Part shown: one piece after another, positions 1-12,206 of the stretch | How positions within the stretch are numbered: position 1 is the stretch's first letter | Layout: each line of letters opens with the position of its first letter | Assembly: GCA_014529385.2 (NCBI GenBank) | Contig: CM043955.1 | Coordinates: 151,047,640-151,111,639, forward strand | Direction of reading: 5' to 3' | Source: Adiantum capillus-veneris | Lineage: Eukaryota > Streptophyta > Polypodiopsida > Polypodiales > Pteridaceae | Length of the DNA stretch: 64,000 nucleotides | Notes under the pieces: generated by a model | The model's database searches: none | The model's input: only the letters and a program-made list of their open reading frames with translations | What the model was told of the DNA's origin: nothing | Position numbers and translations under genes: made by a program

Positions 1-94
1 CTTGCACGTATTTATTTATATATCGATCAATGCTAAAAAATGACTACAAATTGTCCGCCCGGACATAAAGTGACCATAGCTCGTGACCATAGCT

Positions 95-200
95 CATAGA
101 GAGCTCTTTAGTTATACAGTATCAATAAACATGTTATCCTTTTGTATTTTCCATTGACCTCTTACGCTTTTGCCACTTGTCAGCTGTAATAAATAAATAT
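95..200. repeat. Diverged dispersed repeat, copy 1
   Basis: The block contains GAGAGCTCTTTAGTTA followed about 70 bases on by TGCCACTTGTCAGCTGTAA. The same two blocks in the same order recur near 2229-2330 in changed form, with a weaker third copy at 2331-2420. The family is not recognised. Confidence 0.4.
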
Positions 201-647
201 ATTGCCATTTCCATTACATACCTCTTCTTTAAAAAAGCAACTATCCTCACTTGCTAAGATAAGAAGTTGCAAATCATACTTGTCAGAAACAAAGGTTAAA
301 ATATCATATAAAAATGAAAACTCATAAATTTAAACAAACTAATTTGCTTATGCCTATCATCATCCACCTACTACATATTCTAATGTCCCATACCATGAGA
401 ATGAGCAGTATATGTCATCTAATGGATCATGATATCATTGATCACAATTATCCTTCAATAATCAATTCTCATAAATTTCAACTTCAATTCCATAAACATT
501 GCCAATTGGAAATCATCATAGACCATTCCAAATCCAAGTTCAAATCCAAATATAAACCAAATCCAAATACCTTTCATTATATACCCAAGTAAATCATATT
601 AGGGAAAGTGGTGGCCAACCACTACAACATGATTTTGTGATTGGTGT

Positions 648-880
648 TGCCTAAATCGGCAAATCAACACCAACAAGATATGTTGCCTAAAATGGAAAAT
701 CTACACTAGTGCTACCTAAATCGATGAAGCTACACTTAATATTGTTTAAACTAGTGATCTGTTGTTTTTGGGTATACTGCCTAAATCGACAAATCTGCAC
801 TTGTGCTACCTAAATCAGCTTAAATCGGTCAATCTACACCAAGAGTGAGCATTTACACATTGCCTAGCTCAACGAATCTG
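648..880. repeat. Degenerate tandem repeat with TGCCTAAATCG motif
   Basis: Variants of TGCCTAAATCGGCAAATC and CTACACT recur at intervals of roughly 35-60 bases (around 648, 681, 714, 776 and 806). The units differ in length and have many substitutions, so this is an old, decayed tandem array rather than an active satellite. Confidence 0.45.
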
Positions 881-2228
881 TGTGCACGTGACCAATGGAC
901 TAGGCAAGGCATAAAAAGCATGTACTATTTATTTTTTGTACCAAATTGGAGTATGTTCTAGAAGCAAAGCACTTACAAATTTTTGTCCATTATCCAAAAG
1001 CACTTTAGCTCATGTGAATAGCTTTATAGATTAATGAAAACTCATCAAGAGTAATTCCATTTAGTGCAAGTACAAGAAATGTCATGAGTGATGTTTGGTT
1101 TCATTATTCATAAGACAATGTAGGTAAAACAAATATGAAAAGAGGAGTGAGATATATAATGTACATATTTGAAGAATATTTGGCATCTAAAAATGTATGT
1201 ACCTATGTGTGCATGGAGAGAGTTTTATTTGAAATAATCACAACTTGGATCTCAGGTTTGCTCAAACAGAATTCTCGTACAAGCTGGAGAGAGGTGGAAC
1301 TATCAAATTCGTACCAAAGTGTAGTTAATGAGTCAAGAATGTGTCAATTTTGTGCTAGTAATTGGTTATCAAATAGTGTATTAGCATGTTTAAGGTAAAC
1401 ATACTTTTTTTCCAAAAGAATAATTGAAAAGCATAGCAGTATCATTTAGCCTCTAGAGAAATACATATGTACAAGAGATTCAAAACTAAATATTGAATTT
1501 GATTACAGATGGAGGACTTGCCTCGCTTATGATTGTATACAAAACACAACTAGATAAAGAAAGTATTGAAGACAACTGTAAACGTATCTTTTGATGGTGG
1601 GCATGACTAGTGAATCACTACATATATGAATCTTATGCAATAGAAATTAAAGATGACAATGAGAAGTGTTAAGGTTAAATACAACATGTAAAATAGAATA
1701 GTAAGTGCTTGCATTGCTATGAGGGGATTGGTTGCCCATGTTGTTCAATATAGACACAATTAAGTAGAAGGGTTAATTTCATACGTTTTTATCAATAGCT
1801 ATTTCATGTTTAGCAGGTCCAAGAGAGAGCAATGCTAAACATGAAGTGTTGCAAGAAAATTTATAGAGAGAAAATGACTCCTCAGGTAGAAAATAGGTGA
1901 TTTGTTTATTTATCATCCAACACGGTAGTACAGAAGGTTAGCACTCATTAAAAAAAAATCAATGAGAAAGTGTTATCTCCCATCATGCAATCTTGACATC
2001 TAGATTAAGCAATAACCATGAAAAATAAAATTATGTTTGAGCACAAGTGAATAAAATAATCCTTACTTATACAAATTAAAATCTCCTAAAACCTAGTAGG
2101 AGAAAATTGTCCCAAAAGCATCCCTTGATTGTGCCTTCTATGCTCGTGTTCCATTGAATGCAAGGGTGTCCAACATTGGCAAGGTGCATGTTCAGTGATT
2201 AATTACACATTAATATGTGAGAGTGAGT

Positions 2229-2420
2229 GTGAGAGCTCTTTAATTACAAGATACCCATAAATTTGCTATCTTTTAGCATCATCTATACATCGAGCAAGCT
2301 TTTTCCACTTGTCAGTTGCAACCATAAAGAGCACCTTACATAATGAAATATCCATAAATGCTATCATATCTCATCATCTATAAATTGGTCGAGCTTTTCC
2401 AGACATCATCTGTAATAACT
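2229..2420. repeat. Diverged repeat, copies 2 and 3
   Basis: Two loosely similar units follow one another (2229-2330 and 2331-2420). Both hold a variant of ATACCCATAAATTTGCTATC and then a variant of AGCTTTTTCCACTTGTCAG. They resemble 95-200. No terminal structure was seen. Confidence 0.35.
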
Positions 2421-4705
2421 AATTGTCAATGATGTAACAAAAATGGATAAATATGTCATGGATCAAGAATGAGTAATGTACTCTCTTTGATGTGGACACA
2501 AAACAAAGAGGATTATTATATTATTACTCGAGAAAGGATGGAAATAACATGCATCCATAGTCAAAGTTGACAAGCATTAAAGTTACACATGGATGAGAAT
2601 CATTGCTTCAATTGGCCTGCCTATTTTTGTGGCCCATCATGATTTTGGTCATAGCTATACTACTTTTTTGTCCTTTCATTACATTTTTCCAATTCTTTTT
2701 CTAGTCATAACTATACAATTTTCTCATGATTTTTTCCACTCAATGCTTGGAAAAACTTGGGCTTGAATCGAGTGCAAAAGTGGATAAGATGACACTCACA
2801 AAGGATTAACACGGTCATTGCTTATTATAATAATGTATAGGCAATGAAAACTAGTAACTGGGGCACCCATGTGAAAGATGGGGGTGATGACATTGTGGCG
2901 CTATGTGTTGAAAGGTTTGTATTGTCCATACCATAAAGCAACAAAGGCAATCAATTCCTAAAAGAAGGATCTGGAATTGGAACAAACAATGGTAGTCAAC
3001 TATAAATACTACTCTATTCCACATTAGTGTTAGCAGAATCTACTAATGTTGTAAGCATGTATTAGGCTCTCTTAGTCACTTTCACAATCTTTGTGCATTT
3101 TTTATTCTCTCTTGACCGGTTGCTTCTTCCTCATACTCCTTGTGTACTTAAGCATGCTAAGTGAAAGCTTTTCTTCTTGAATTGGTTTCACATTGTTTCT
3201 ATCACAAAAGGACACCAAGCAATGCACCTTTATCACGAATACCAAGCAATGTAATGTCACATTTTATTCCCTCATCCTCTCTTGACTTTTTTACGCCTTA
3301 CGAGACGCAGTGAAGTTGGATCTACTGCAATCAAAATTCAAGTCATCAAGAAGATTTTTGGTTCCAGTCTAGCCATGTAAGATTCAAATTGAGATAAAGA
3401 GTTTATGTGAACCCATATGCATAGGAAGTTGTTGTTTGAGGCATGATTTTGCAATAAGGTAGAAATTCCCATCTTATTCTTGTGATAGTGGGACAAAAAT
3501 GAGAGGCCCTTTGCAATCCCATTTGTAATGAGCTTGAGCTTGCACTTTTAATCATTAATCTCCTCTTGTGTGTTTGTTGGAAACTTTTGTTTCTTATGTT
3601 GCCGAAGCACTAGAGATGCCTCTCAAACTGGATTGCCTTTTTTTATGTTTATTGCAATATATGAACCATTAGTTTAGCCCCCATGTGAATAAGCTCAATG
3701 GACTCGCTTTATCAATTGTGCCCTTAGGTTACCCACATAAACATGGAGAATGTGGAGTTTGTGTGGGACCTTAGGATGGTTTGGAGAAGCCTAATTATTG
3801 TAATGAGCCATAACTAAGAAAGAAAAGGTAAAATTTTATGTGGAGAGAGTGAGAGTCGGCAATGCATACATTACATGGAGAGAGTGAAAGTAAGCCATGT
3901 AGGTGAATCATATTGATTGTATTAACATAATCATGGATACAAAGCTAGTGCTAAGCACCTGTGGGTGAAATACACCAAGTTACAATGTGTATTTGAGTGC
4001 CTTTATATGGCATCGGATGAGCTAGAGAGATGTGGTAAGAATTCTATAGAACTTTCTAGGAGATGAAGGTAGTAGAGGCTAAGAAACGTTTCTCTATGAG
4101 ATACCTTTGGAAAATCCGTAAACACTGAGTTAAACATTTAGCAAAAGCTACAAATGTTTAGTGGATGAGAAACGATGACTAAATAAGTTTAAAGAATGCT
4201 GATCAAGCCCTTTTTTATGGTTTTAAGCATTCAAAAGTCTAAGAATTCAAGAGGTTCCTAAGCTATCTCTTGTGTGTTGTGGTTCATTCCTTCTATTTAA
4301 GAAAATGAAGGATAGCCTGAAAGCTGGATTATATGAGAATTACATTCACACTATTGTATACATCCAATTTTCCATGTGAGTCGCTTGAGGAGATGACTTG
4401 GCATAAATGACAATGGTACCAACATAGGAGTGTCAATAGATTTTATCGAACCTTCGGTCTCGTGGCACGCACACACACCCACACACACCGAATCATATAA
4501 ACGGCATGGATGAGTGAATCTATTTGATGATGCACGAGGTCAAATTGGTAGGACATGGCTCAGAGCCTCCTTCCTCATTGTCGAATGATGTGTGTGTTTT
4601 TAATAACAAAACTCACATACGTCACATGTTAGGAAACAGGACGTAGCTAAATAGATATTTGAGTAGCTTACTTAATGGAGAGACACGGATTTTTACACAC
4701 GAGAT

Positions 4706-4706
<1 letters not shown>

Positions 4707-4776
<70 letters not shown>
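4707..4776. repeat. (AG)n microsatellite
   Basis: An uninterrupted AG run of about 70 bases lies just 5' of the copia pol fragment. Long Arg-Glu open frames crossing it are an artefact of the repeat. Confidence 0.95.
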
Positions 4777-4777
<1 letters not shown>

Positions 4778-4829
4778 ACACGATATACGTGGTTCACCCA
4801 ATGTGGGCTACATCCACGGTAAAGCAGAC

Positions 4830-5534
4830 ACTCAATGGCTTTAGTATTTCAAACAATATGTGTCCAAAGACACAAGAGGAGATAGCCTATATGTCTAAAG
4901 TTCCATATGTTGCAGCGGTAGGTTCTCTTATGTATGCTATGGTCTGGACAAGGCCAGACATCGCACATGCAGTGGGAGTTGTAAGTAGGTTCATGGACAA
5001 CCCAGGTAAAGAGCACTGGCAAGCTGTGAAGTGGATACTTAGGTATCTAAAAGGGACAACAACGAATGCTTTGTATTTTGGAGGAACTGATATTTTCCTG
5101 GAAGGGTATGCAAATATGGAAGGTGACAAAGATACTCAAAGGAGCACTACTGGCTATGTCTTCATGGTTAGAGGCACAGCAGTAAACTGGGCTTCAAAGC
5201 TGCAGAAAGTGGTCTCACTATCTACCACGGAAGCAGAGTTGTGTCTTGTACAGTGATAGCCAAAGCGCTATCCATCTTGCGAAGAATTCAGCCTTTCATC
5301 CAAGGACAAAGCACATTGAGGTGAGATATCACTTCATACGCACTCTTTTGGAAAACGGGCAGCTAAAGCTAGGAAAGGTGCATACAGTGAAAATCCTGTA
5401 GACATGTTTACAAAGGTGGTCAACAAGGAAAAGTTGAACTTTTTCTCATCTTCAATCGGCATTCAAGGATAAGAAGCCAGGATAGAAAGCAGTCACACAG
5501 GTTTGGTGTGGAGATCAGTCTCCAAGTGGGAGAT
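4830..5534 (+). pseudogene. Ty1/copia pol relic: end of RT, RNase H, polypurine tract
   Basis: The translation shows the copia hallmark block AVGSLMYAMVWTRPDIAHAV (about 4915-4975), then a block like HWQAVKWILRYLKGT, then the RNase H blocks STTEAE and DSQSAIHLAKN with TKHIEVRYHFIR. The C-terminal part of the polyprotein ends near 5470. The purine-rich AAGTGGGAGAT at 5524-5534 fits a polypurine tract directly before an LTR start. Gag, protease, integrase and most of RT are absent here. It is a broken, truncated fossil. Confidence 0.85.
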
Positions 5535-5587
5535 TGTTAAGTATGGAGCCTGATTTACCCCTTGTAAATTAGGCTCCATACTTAACA
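5535..5587. repeat. Near-perfect 23-bp inverted repeat at copia LTR edge
   Basis: TGTTAAGTATGGAGCC begins right after the copia polypurine tract, as an LTR should. After a 7-base loop (CCCCTTG) its reverse complement follows and ends in CTTAACA. The arms are 23 bp with one mismatch. Only about 53 bp of LTR-like sequence is present before (CA)n and (GA)n tracts, so the LTR is either collapsed or very short. Confidence 0.7.
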
Positions 5588-5599
5588 TCACACACACAC

Positions 5600-5653
<54 letters not shown>
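5588..5653. repeat. (CA)n then (GA)n microsatellite
   Basis: A short CA run (5588-5600) is followed by a GA run (5603-5653). It sits directly beside the copia LTR edge. Confidence 0.9.
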
Positions 5654-5657
<4 letters not shown>

Positions 5658-8389
5658 CTGCTAGTTTTGCTTGACAAGATCAATGGTTAAAAGCCACGGC
5701 ATGTCTCATAGCCTCCTTCCTCATATATATATATTGTGAAGGCAAGTCTTATAGCTTTGACGGATTGCACCTAAAGGGAAAAGGGACCACATCATAATTA
5801 ATGCATGATCGTAGATTGATTTGAAAGGAAACACTGTGTAGAATGTGCATGTAAAGGCAACAATAGATCTCTGCATCCTTGTGGCTTAATTTGACGCACC
5901 CATGCATGCATCCACTACTCCCCTTTCCTTATCCACTATCTCATGTAGGGTCTCTAAGATGAGATCCAAGGCCCAAATTAGGTGATGCGGGTGGGCTGGA
6001 TCTCCATTGTGGGATTGCAGGAAACTAGGGTGAATTAGGGGGTGATGAGCTAGGATAGAAGTAGGTGATGAACAAGGGCCTAAACTAGGGCAGTGTATGC
6101 CAACCATGCCCACACGGACAATTGACGCATCATAGCATGGTGGTAAGGCCTTTGCATGGACTCCATGAGCTTAGGTTCAACCTTAGACTATGCAAGGGGT
6201 GAACTAGGGGGTGACACTTTTGCTGACTTCACATAATTGGATGGTCCAGAACTCCCAACAATTTGGGAATATTGATCCCCCTTGGGAGAGCCTACGTTGA
6301 ATGAGAATGTGGCTCCCCTTTTATGCTTGCCGTGTTTTTGTGTTCCTTTGCAATGATGAAGAAGATGCAAATAGAGAGAATGCTAATTCCTTGTGGAATG
6401 CAACTATGCTCTTCTAGGGGCAACACCGTTGTCCTTACAATTGGGGCCTACTTGAAGTTGAAGATGGGAATTTGGAACCTATTTTATTGGCTCAAATTGA
6501 CACAATGTAGTGGACCACCATACAAAATAAGGGGTGGGACACCTTGGGAGTTAAAGGAAGGAGGAAGAGAAGATGAAGGATGAAGATGATGAGGTAGAAC
6601 TATCGGAATGTACATGTCACATACAAGATTCGTATGGTGGGCCAACATATGAAATCATGGGTGGGACACTTTGGGAATTAAAGAAAGGAGGAAGGGAAGC
6701 TAAAGGATGAAGATGATGAAGTAGAGGTATTGGAATGGACACGTCACAGACAAGATTCGACTGTGGAAATAATAGCAACTCACCAAAGTGATAAGGGTCA
6801 CCTACAACTTCCCACTCTCTCTTTCTCTCTATGAACGGTAGAAAGCAGATCAAGGAAAACTAGACCCTACACTCAATCAGAAAGAGGGATGTTAAAGGTT
6901 GAATTTGTGCTAGAAGAATTTTATTATTAGCAAATTGTAAGAATTAATAGATTCTTTATTGTTTACATTCCATCACAACCTTAAGACCCTATTTAATTTT
7001 CATTTCAAATGTTGCAATGGCTCTATCTACTCTTGTATTTCTTGTGCTTGGAGCATCTCTAGTTGGTGTTTATATGACACATAAGAGTCGGAATCAATGA
7101 TAGGATTTGAGGACTATCCACCAATCTAGGCGTTTTAAAAGTGTCACGTGATCGACAAGGAAATAGAAGGATGCCGGTGGCGTGGCCTCGGGGGGTGCAC
7201 TATGTGATCATGTTAATGTATAACGTGAGTTCGAAAGGAGGGGTTTAAAATGCAAAAAAAGGCATTTTGACAGAGATACATTAAAATAAGGGGATTTTAT
7301 ATTCAATTTTGGAAAAAAGTTAGTAAAATAATGGGTCAATTTATTTATTCATACATGTTAAAAGAGGGTTTTTTTTAATACCTCACGAACAGACGTTATA
7401 TAGGGGGGTACTAAACGGTGAACCCCCGAGGGCATGGCGAAGCAAAAAATTGCATGTGCATCTAAGAAATTTGACAGGGATTATCCATGGAGAGGCATTC
7501 TCTTGGTTTGCTTGTCCAAAACCAACTTAACTAATTTGCAGAGCAAAGTTAGAGGTCCTTAACTTATAAGCAAGCAAACAATGTGCCCATGTTTAACTGC
7601 CCACTTGGCCTGCTGACACATGTAATACCTGGTTTTGGGAGGAAATGTTAGATATGAAAACCTTTACAAAGCAAAAAGTGCATTCTCTCTTATATGTACC
7701 ATTTGGATTGTTATCTGCAGATATACTTATCTTTGGCGATAGACTTATCTTTGGTGGATTTTACGCGCAATCTTCTAACTTGTGCAATGTAATCATCTAT
7801 ATGTATAGATGCAGACATATCTTGATTCTTCTTGTGTGGTTAATTGACTAATTGAAAGGTTGTTGCTTTAACTACTCGCTCAAATCTCTTATTACATTAG
7901 GTTGAATTTGCATGAGATTCCATCCAAGCCAAGCCTGTGCCTCTAGCAAGGTTTTGTGAAAGAACCAACCAATGACTTGAATCGAACCTTCAACCTAGAG
8001 AGCACGATAGAATCATTTGCTCTAAACCATCCCATTTTGAGACGTGCAATGACTAGAAAGGCGCCATTACTAAAAAAAAAACTTGATCCCCCCATCCTCC
8101 AACTGCTCATCTAGCGAGGTTGGTGGCTGCCTGTGTTTGGCCGAGGTATTGCCATGTTCCTCCCCATCTCTCCTCACTAGCTCCACACCTCCCCTTTGTG
8201 CATCACCCGACACTTGCCACTCCTTCTTTTCCTTTCCTTATTAAAGATTAATTGCCATGCCATGTGGACTGGAAATCCTTGGAATTTGAGCGTCCATAGA
8301 AATTCTAGCCCCTGCCCCTGCCTCTGCCTGACAAGACATAAATCTTGCTCTGAGAATGTTCAAGCTTTTTTTTTTGGGCCACGTGATAA
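5654..8389. other. Intergenic sequence without a recognised gene
   Basis: No conserved protein segment was seen on either strand. The stretch holds a 127-bp tandem duplication (listed separately). Open frames of 60-90 residues here lack codon or family signal. Confidence 0.5.
6508..6760. repeat. Two-unit tandem duplication, period about 127 bp
   Basis: The motif GGTGGGACAC followed by TTGGGA, AGGAGGAAG and GATGAAGATGATGA occurs at about 6533 and again 127 bases later, with scattered substitutions. The spacing is constant, so this is a local duplication. It has no coding meaning I can see. Confidence 0.75.
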
Positions 8390-8398
8390 TTGAAATAT

Positions 8399-8890
8399 GG
8401 GAAAGTTACCAAAATACCCCTCTAATTTGTGGAAATTCCCAATATACCCCTCAAATTGCAAAAATTCCCAAAATACCCTTATATCTATTTTCGTTGGATC
8501 TTCAAGATTTTCTAATCTTTAGTCTTGTTTGACAATTGAGATCGGTTTTTGAGTGCTTAGCACGTAAATTTTTGCAGATTACCTCGCAAAAAAAGGCACT
8601 TATGTCTAAAAATAATGAAGGAGTTCATCTCCAAAGCCTACATAACCAACTCAAATTTTAGTCTTAGCATCCTGTATGGTAGACAATTGCTCTTCTTATG
8701 AAAAGCTACAAATTTTTTTGGTTTTGGAGAAATTTACTCTCACAACCAGGGGTATTTTGGGAATTTTGGAAAATTTGAAGGGCATTTTGGGAATTTATGA
8801 CAAAGTATGAGGGTACTCTGGGAGTTTTTGAAATTTGAGGGGTATTTTGGGAATTTCCACAAATTAGAGGGGTATTTTGGTAATTTTCCC
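8399..8890. mobile_element. Mutator-like non-autonomous element with long TIRs and 9-bp TSD
   Basis: The first 60 bases (8399-8458) and the reverse complement of the last 60 (8831-8890) match with three differences, starting GGGAAA and continuing TTACCAAAATACCCC. Similarity continues more weakly inward, where roughly 30-bp subunits of the type AGGGGTATTTTGGGAATT repeat. The flanks are TTGAAATAT (8390-8398) and TTTAAATAT (8891-8899), a 9-bp target duplication with one difference. Long TIRs and a 9-bp TSD are typical of the Mutator superfamily. It holds no transposase frame, so it is non-autonomous. Confidence 0.8.
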
Positions 8891-8899
8891 TTTAAATAT

Positions 8900-8962
8900 T
8901 CAAATATCTATTAGAGTGCTCATCAGTGAGTCATCACGCTCTCGCGCTGCCGGCGGCAGAAG
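8900..8962 (+). promoter_or_regulatory. Short leader between Mutator-like element and PTH start codon
   Basis: Only 63 bases separate the end of the element's TSD from the ATG at 8963. They include a bZIP-type TGAGTCA at 8927-8933 and a GC-rich CGCGCTGCCGGCGGC block next to the start. A TATA-like TTTAAATATT (8891-8900) overlaps the right TSD. Whether transcription starts here or upstream of the element cannot be told from sequence alone. Confidence 0.35.
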
Positions 8963-9376
8963 ATGTTGCATGTTCACAGTGTAAGCTACTCCTCTGCGCA
9001 GAATCTTAGCTCCCTTGCGCAGCGTCCTCAAAGTGCACGCTTGCAATTCTCCACCCAGAGCCGACGTCCACGCCCTCTTGTGAAGTGTCCCAGTTTTACA
9101 TCGTCTTCCACACCCAATCTTACGGCCACATTTGCACACACCCTCTCATCCCCGCCCTTACCCACAGAGGAAGAAACATTGCAATCAGCACCCACACCCG
9201 CATCCTTACAGACATCTTCACCGAGTGTAGCGATGCCTGTGCCTGCACCTGCTCTCGAGAGCCCATCCGCATCCTCATCGGCAACATTTCCCAGAAAAAG
9301 AACCCCTAAAATTCACCCCTGGCTCATTGTAGGCATCGGCAACCCTGGTACCAAGTTTCAAAAGACACGTCACAAT
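8963..9376 (+). CDS. PTH: Peptidyl-tRNA hydrolase, exon 1 (organelle-targeted)
   Basis: Exon 1 encodes 138 residues. The first ~70 are rich in Ser, Thr, Pro and Arg, with no Asp or Glu before about residue 69, as expected for a plastid (or dual) transit peptide. The mature fold begins at about residue 117 with HPWLIVGIGNPGTKF and KTRHN. GNPG supplies the conserved active-site Asn and RHN the catalytic His of bacterial-type Pth, which frees tRNA from stalled peptidyl-tRNA. This is the first ATG in the frame. The exon ends in phase 0 before a consensus GTAAGT donor (9377-9382). The next conserved residues (IGFEMID) come 32.7 kb away. A CRS2-type splicing-factor paralogue is a possible alternative, since it has the same fold. 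Confidence 0.85.
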
Positions 9377-10082
9377 GTAAGTACCTGTGAAGCTACACTA
9401 TCTACATCTTCAAGTTTGATTATGGAGCGTCATGTGAAGCTTAAGTCATGTCTTGCAAATTGTGAGCTGTTTGCATCATTCTGTGGAAATTTATGGTAAT
9501 CTTGCTGAACAGGCCAGGGTCTCATGTGACTACATCATATTCCTTCAAGGAATGGAAAACACTTCTTAGCTACATTATACCAGGAGTTAGTTTAGAGTTC
9601 TCGCTCATAGTTTCATCCTTGAAAACAAGTGCTAAGGCATTTGCATTGGGAAGGGGAGAATCAACAGTGCAACACCTAAGTTGCTGATCAAAGCTGCAAA
9701 GACCTTAAGCTGCCGAGTGCTCTTTAGACACTACATTTCTAGATTCATATCACAGACCCATCTGAATTAAGTTGTAAGTTCCCAAGTTTCAGGAGCTACA
9801 CTCAAGACCTAGGCTGACAGGATATTGAAAGTTGCCAACACGATAATAGATAGGATAACTGATGCGTTTTTTGATTAAATCTTTCACAACATTGATTGAT
9901 ACATAATGTTTTTTGTGGAATTCAATTGCAATCTAATGTTGGGGAACCTCTAACTGAACGGGTTCATAAACATAATGCTGGCAGCTGCACACTGTGTGAA
10001 TTCATTGCACCCTATTACATTTATGCTGGTTCATTTTCTTCAAGGTTTGTGGCTAGATGATCACAAGACTTGTGCAAAGCGC

Positions 10083-11760
10083 TTAAAAGATGTGCAACTT
10101 TATCATCTTTGAGCACTTCACATATGATTTAAGTGAGTGAGGTGACCATGCTTTTAAGCCTGTTGCCAAGGCTGGCAATGAGAGCTGAGCTGGATGGAGG
10201 CGATAGTGCTGATCGCACTCAAAGGTATCGGCTCGAGCATGTAGGGTGTGTGTGTGGTTCCCCCGTTCGAAGAAGAAGATGGTGGGACAATACTTTAAGC
10301 TGATACGACCATCTTCGATGTCATCCCGACTAAAGTGGTAATGAATATCATTGTGTTTAGACCACTCACGAACAACAGAATTATGTGCTAAAGCAATAGC
10401 ACTCTGAGAGTCTGAGTATATAGTGTTAGGAGTTGAAGGCACAATGGAAAGATGATCCATAAAAGAAGGGGATTTGTCCTCATGAAAAGTCTTCTCTGAA
10501 CATCCAAGTGATAAATGCTGAATAGATTATCTTGAATAGAGACATCTCATCTATCATAGCCACTCTCCAATGAGAGTGAGACAACTTCTACAAATGTTGG
10601 TTCATCCACCTACGATATAGAATATAGGAGTATAATTCACCTTTTGTGAAGTACGAGTCACCGGACAAGTAGAAATAGCTCATGAATGGTAGAATTTGAG
10701 ATACCAGTATCAGGAAGTAGAATGGGAGCCCATCTAAGAGGAACCTACAGTTGGTAGAGGATACGAGAGTAGAAGTACAATAATATTCTACTCCCTCAAT
10801 TGCCATTGAGGGAGTAGAAATACTAGATAGAGAGGGAGAGAATGTTGATGGAGAGGGTGTAACAGGTAGGAGGGGTCATGGTGGTGATCAGGGGTGGACG
10901 TGCTAGAAGAGGCTGCACCATCTCAACTTGTGGAATGAATACCAGCATGGGATGATGAAGCATCATCAGAGAAAACAATATCCTCCATTGAAGGATCCCA
11001 AAGCCGAAATCGTTTGGAGCGAGAGGCATAGATGATCTCTTTGGATTTTGCATGCAAAGTCCTCTTCTTTGACGGAATATGACCATGAGCAAAACAACCA
11101 AAGACTTAAAGATGTGAAGGAGGGACTCTAGAGGGAGGCATGATGTAAGAGAGTGCATGCCATCTTCTTCACTGTCATGTTCTTCCTCTCTACAACACCA
11201 TTTTGCTGAGGGGTACAAGAGAGAGAGGTTTGTTCTTGAATGCCCTTGAAAGAGAAATGGATTAAAGGGTATAAATTCACCTCCACCTCCATTATCAGTT
11301 CCCAAGATAGAAACTTTAGAGCTAGATTGGTTTTCAGCTTTATCCAACTCTCAAAGCTAGAGAGAGCATCAAACTTCTTGGTAAGAAAAATAACCCATGT
11401 TTTTCTAGAGAAATCATCGACAAGTATCAAACAATATCCACCACTGCATCAACCTCCATAGGACTTGCAAGGTCAACATGAACTAACTCTAAAATGTGAG
11501 AGGCACGAAAAGCGACCTCCTCTGGAAATGATTCCGTGTGTTGTTTGCCTTTCGCACATGAAGAGAAAACATGATAAGGCTTGGGAAGCCAATAACCATA
11601 TCCATCGAAACAAGCTGCTGCAAGGTAGCAATGGGGACATGACCATAGCGAGAGTGCCAAAGAATATCTTCATCATCTGGGAATCTTTGCACTTTCCTTT
11701 AAGGGGGAATCTGGGCTTATCTTGGATTCATCTAGGTATGTAAGTCCTTTAAATTTGATA
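10083..11760 (-). pseudogene. Ty1/copia pol relic, antisense to PTH
   Basis: On the minus strand the order is GAG-pre-integrase (DILWHSRYGHVP, about 11660), an integrase core segment (ILVDDFSRKTWVIFL near 11400 and TPQQNGVVERKN near 11200), and an RNase H block (YSDSQSAIALAHNSVVRE, about 10400). This is the gene order of copia elements. Much of RT is missing and frames are interrupted in several places, so it is an old broken fossil. Its LTRs could not be paired with confidence. Confidence 0.8.
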
Positions 11761-11949
11761 AAAAAAAGTAATTCGTGCGTGTGCGAATCCTATGGGTGTA
11801 AATTAGAATAGAAAGAGTGCATACAATACAAGCCATGGCTCCTTGATAACCATGAGTCACAATAGAGAGGTTCCTTTTGTTAATCACTTCATCATCAAAG
11901 TAGATTCCAAGACCTTTAGAAGTTTCTATAATAAACTTGGTCACCCCAA

Positions 11950-12206
11950 GCCAAAGATCTAATGCAACACATGTGAGAGAAATTGAAAGAACTAAACAAA
12001 ACTGAGAGAGAGAGACTACATGGCACGGTGGAGTTCCGTGCTCAGAGGTACTGGCCCCAAAGACTGGCACCCCTTCTTGGTATTTCTTTATTATTATGCT
12101 TCAACAAGTACAATGTTCAAGGGGCCTGTGTGTGTGTGTGTGTGTGTGTAGTGTTCCCAAGCTAATTTGCCAGAGGAGGTGCTAACACACTTATAAAGGC
12201 CCTTGG
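11950..12206 (-). repeat. Old LTR fragment on minus strand, left half
   Basis: The block TGGCCCCAAAGACTGGCACC with TATTTCTTTATTATTATG (12050-12095), read on the minus strand, is the same R/U5-type core as in the family A chromovirus LTRs. The fragment carries a (TG)n run at 12124-12148. It is cut at 12206 by chromovirus copy 1 and seems to resume at 18881 with CCAATTCAAAAGGAGTTAC. Confidence 0.6.

Larger units (their letters stand above)
1..4440. other. AT-rich flank without a recognisable gene
   Basis: This stretch is AT-rich and holds only short open frames (for example 314-592 and 1135-1398) with no family resemblance I recognise. A TATA-like TATAAATA lies near 3002 and could belong to an old LTR, but no LTR partner, PBS or coding domain supports that. 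Degenerate repeats within it are listed separately. I see no exon that fits the downstream gene. Confidence 0.5.

Noticed and set aside
314-592. 92-codon His-rich frame in the left flank
   Set aside because: AT-rich, low-complexity, no family resemblance and no splice partners; likely chance.
1135-1398. 87-codon frame in the left flank
   Set aside because: No recognisable domain and no codon or neighbour signal.
4659-4844. Long Arg-Glu or Leu-Ser open frames across (GA)n/(CT)n tracts (here and at 18395-18781, 28146-28625, 42966-43187, 46430-46723, 62761-63397)
   Set aside because: Dinucleotide repeats stay open in several frames at once; these frames have no other support.
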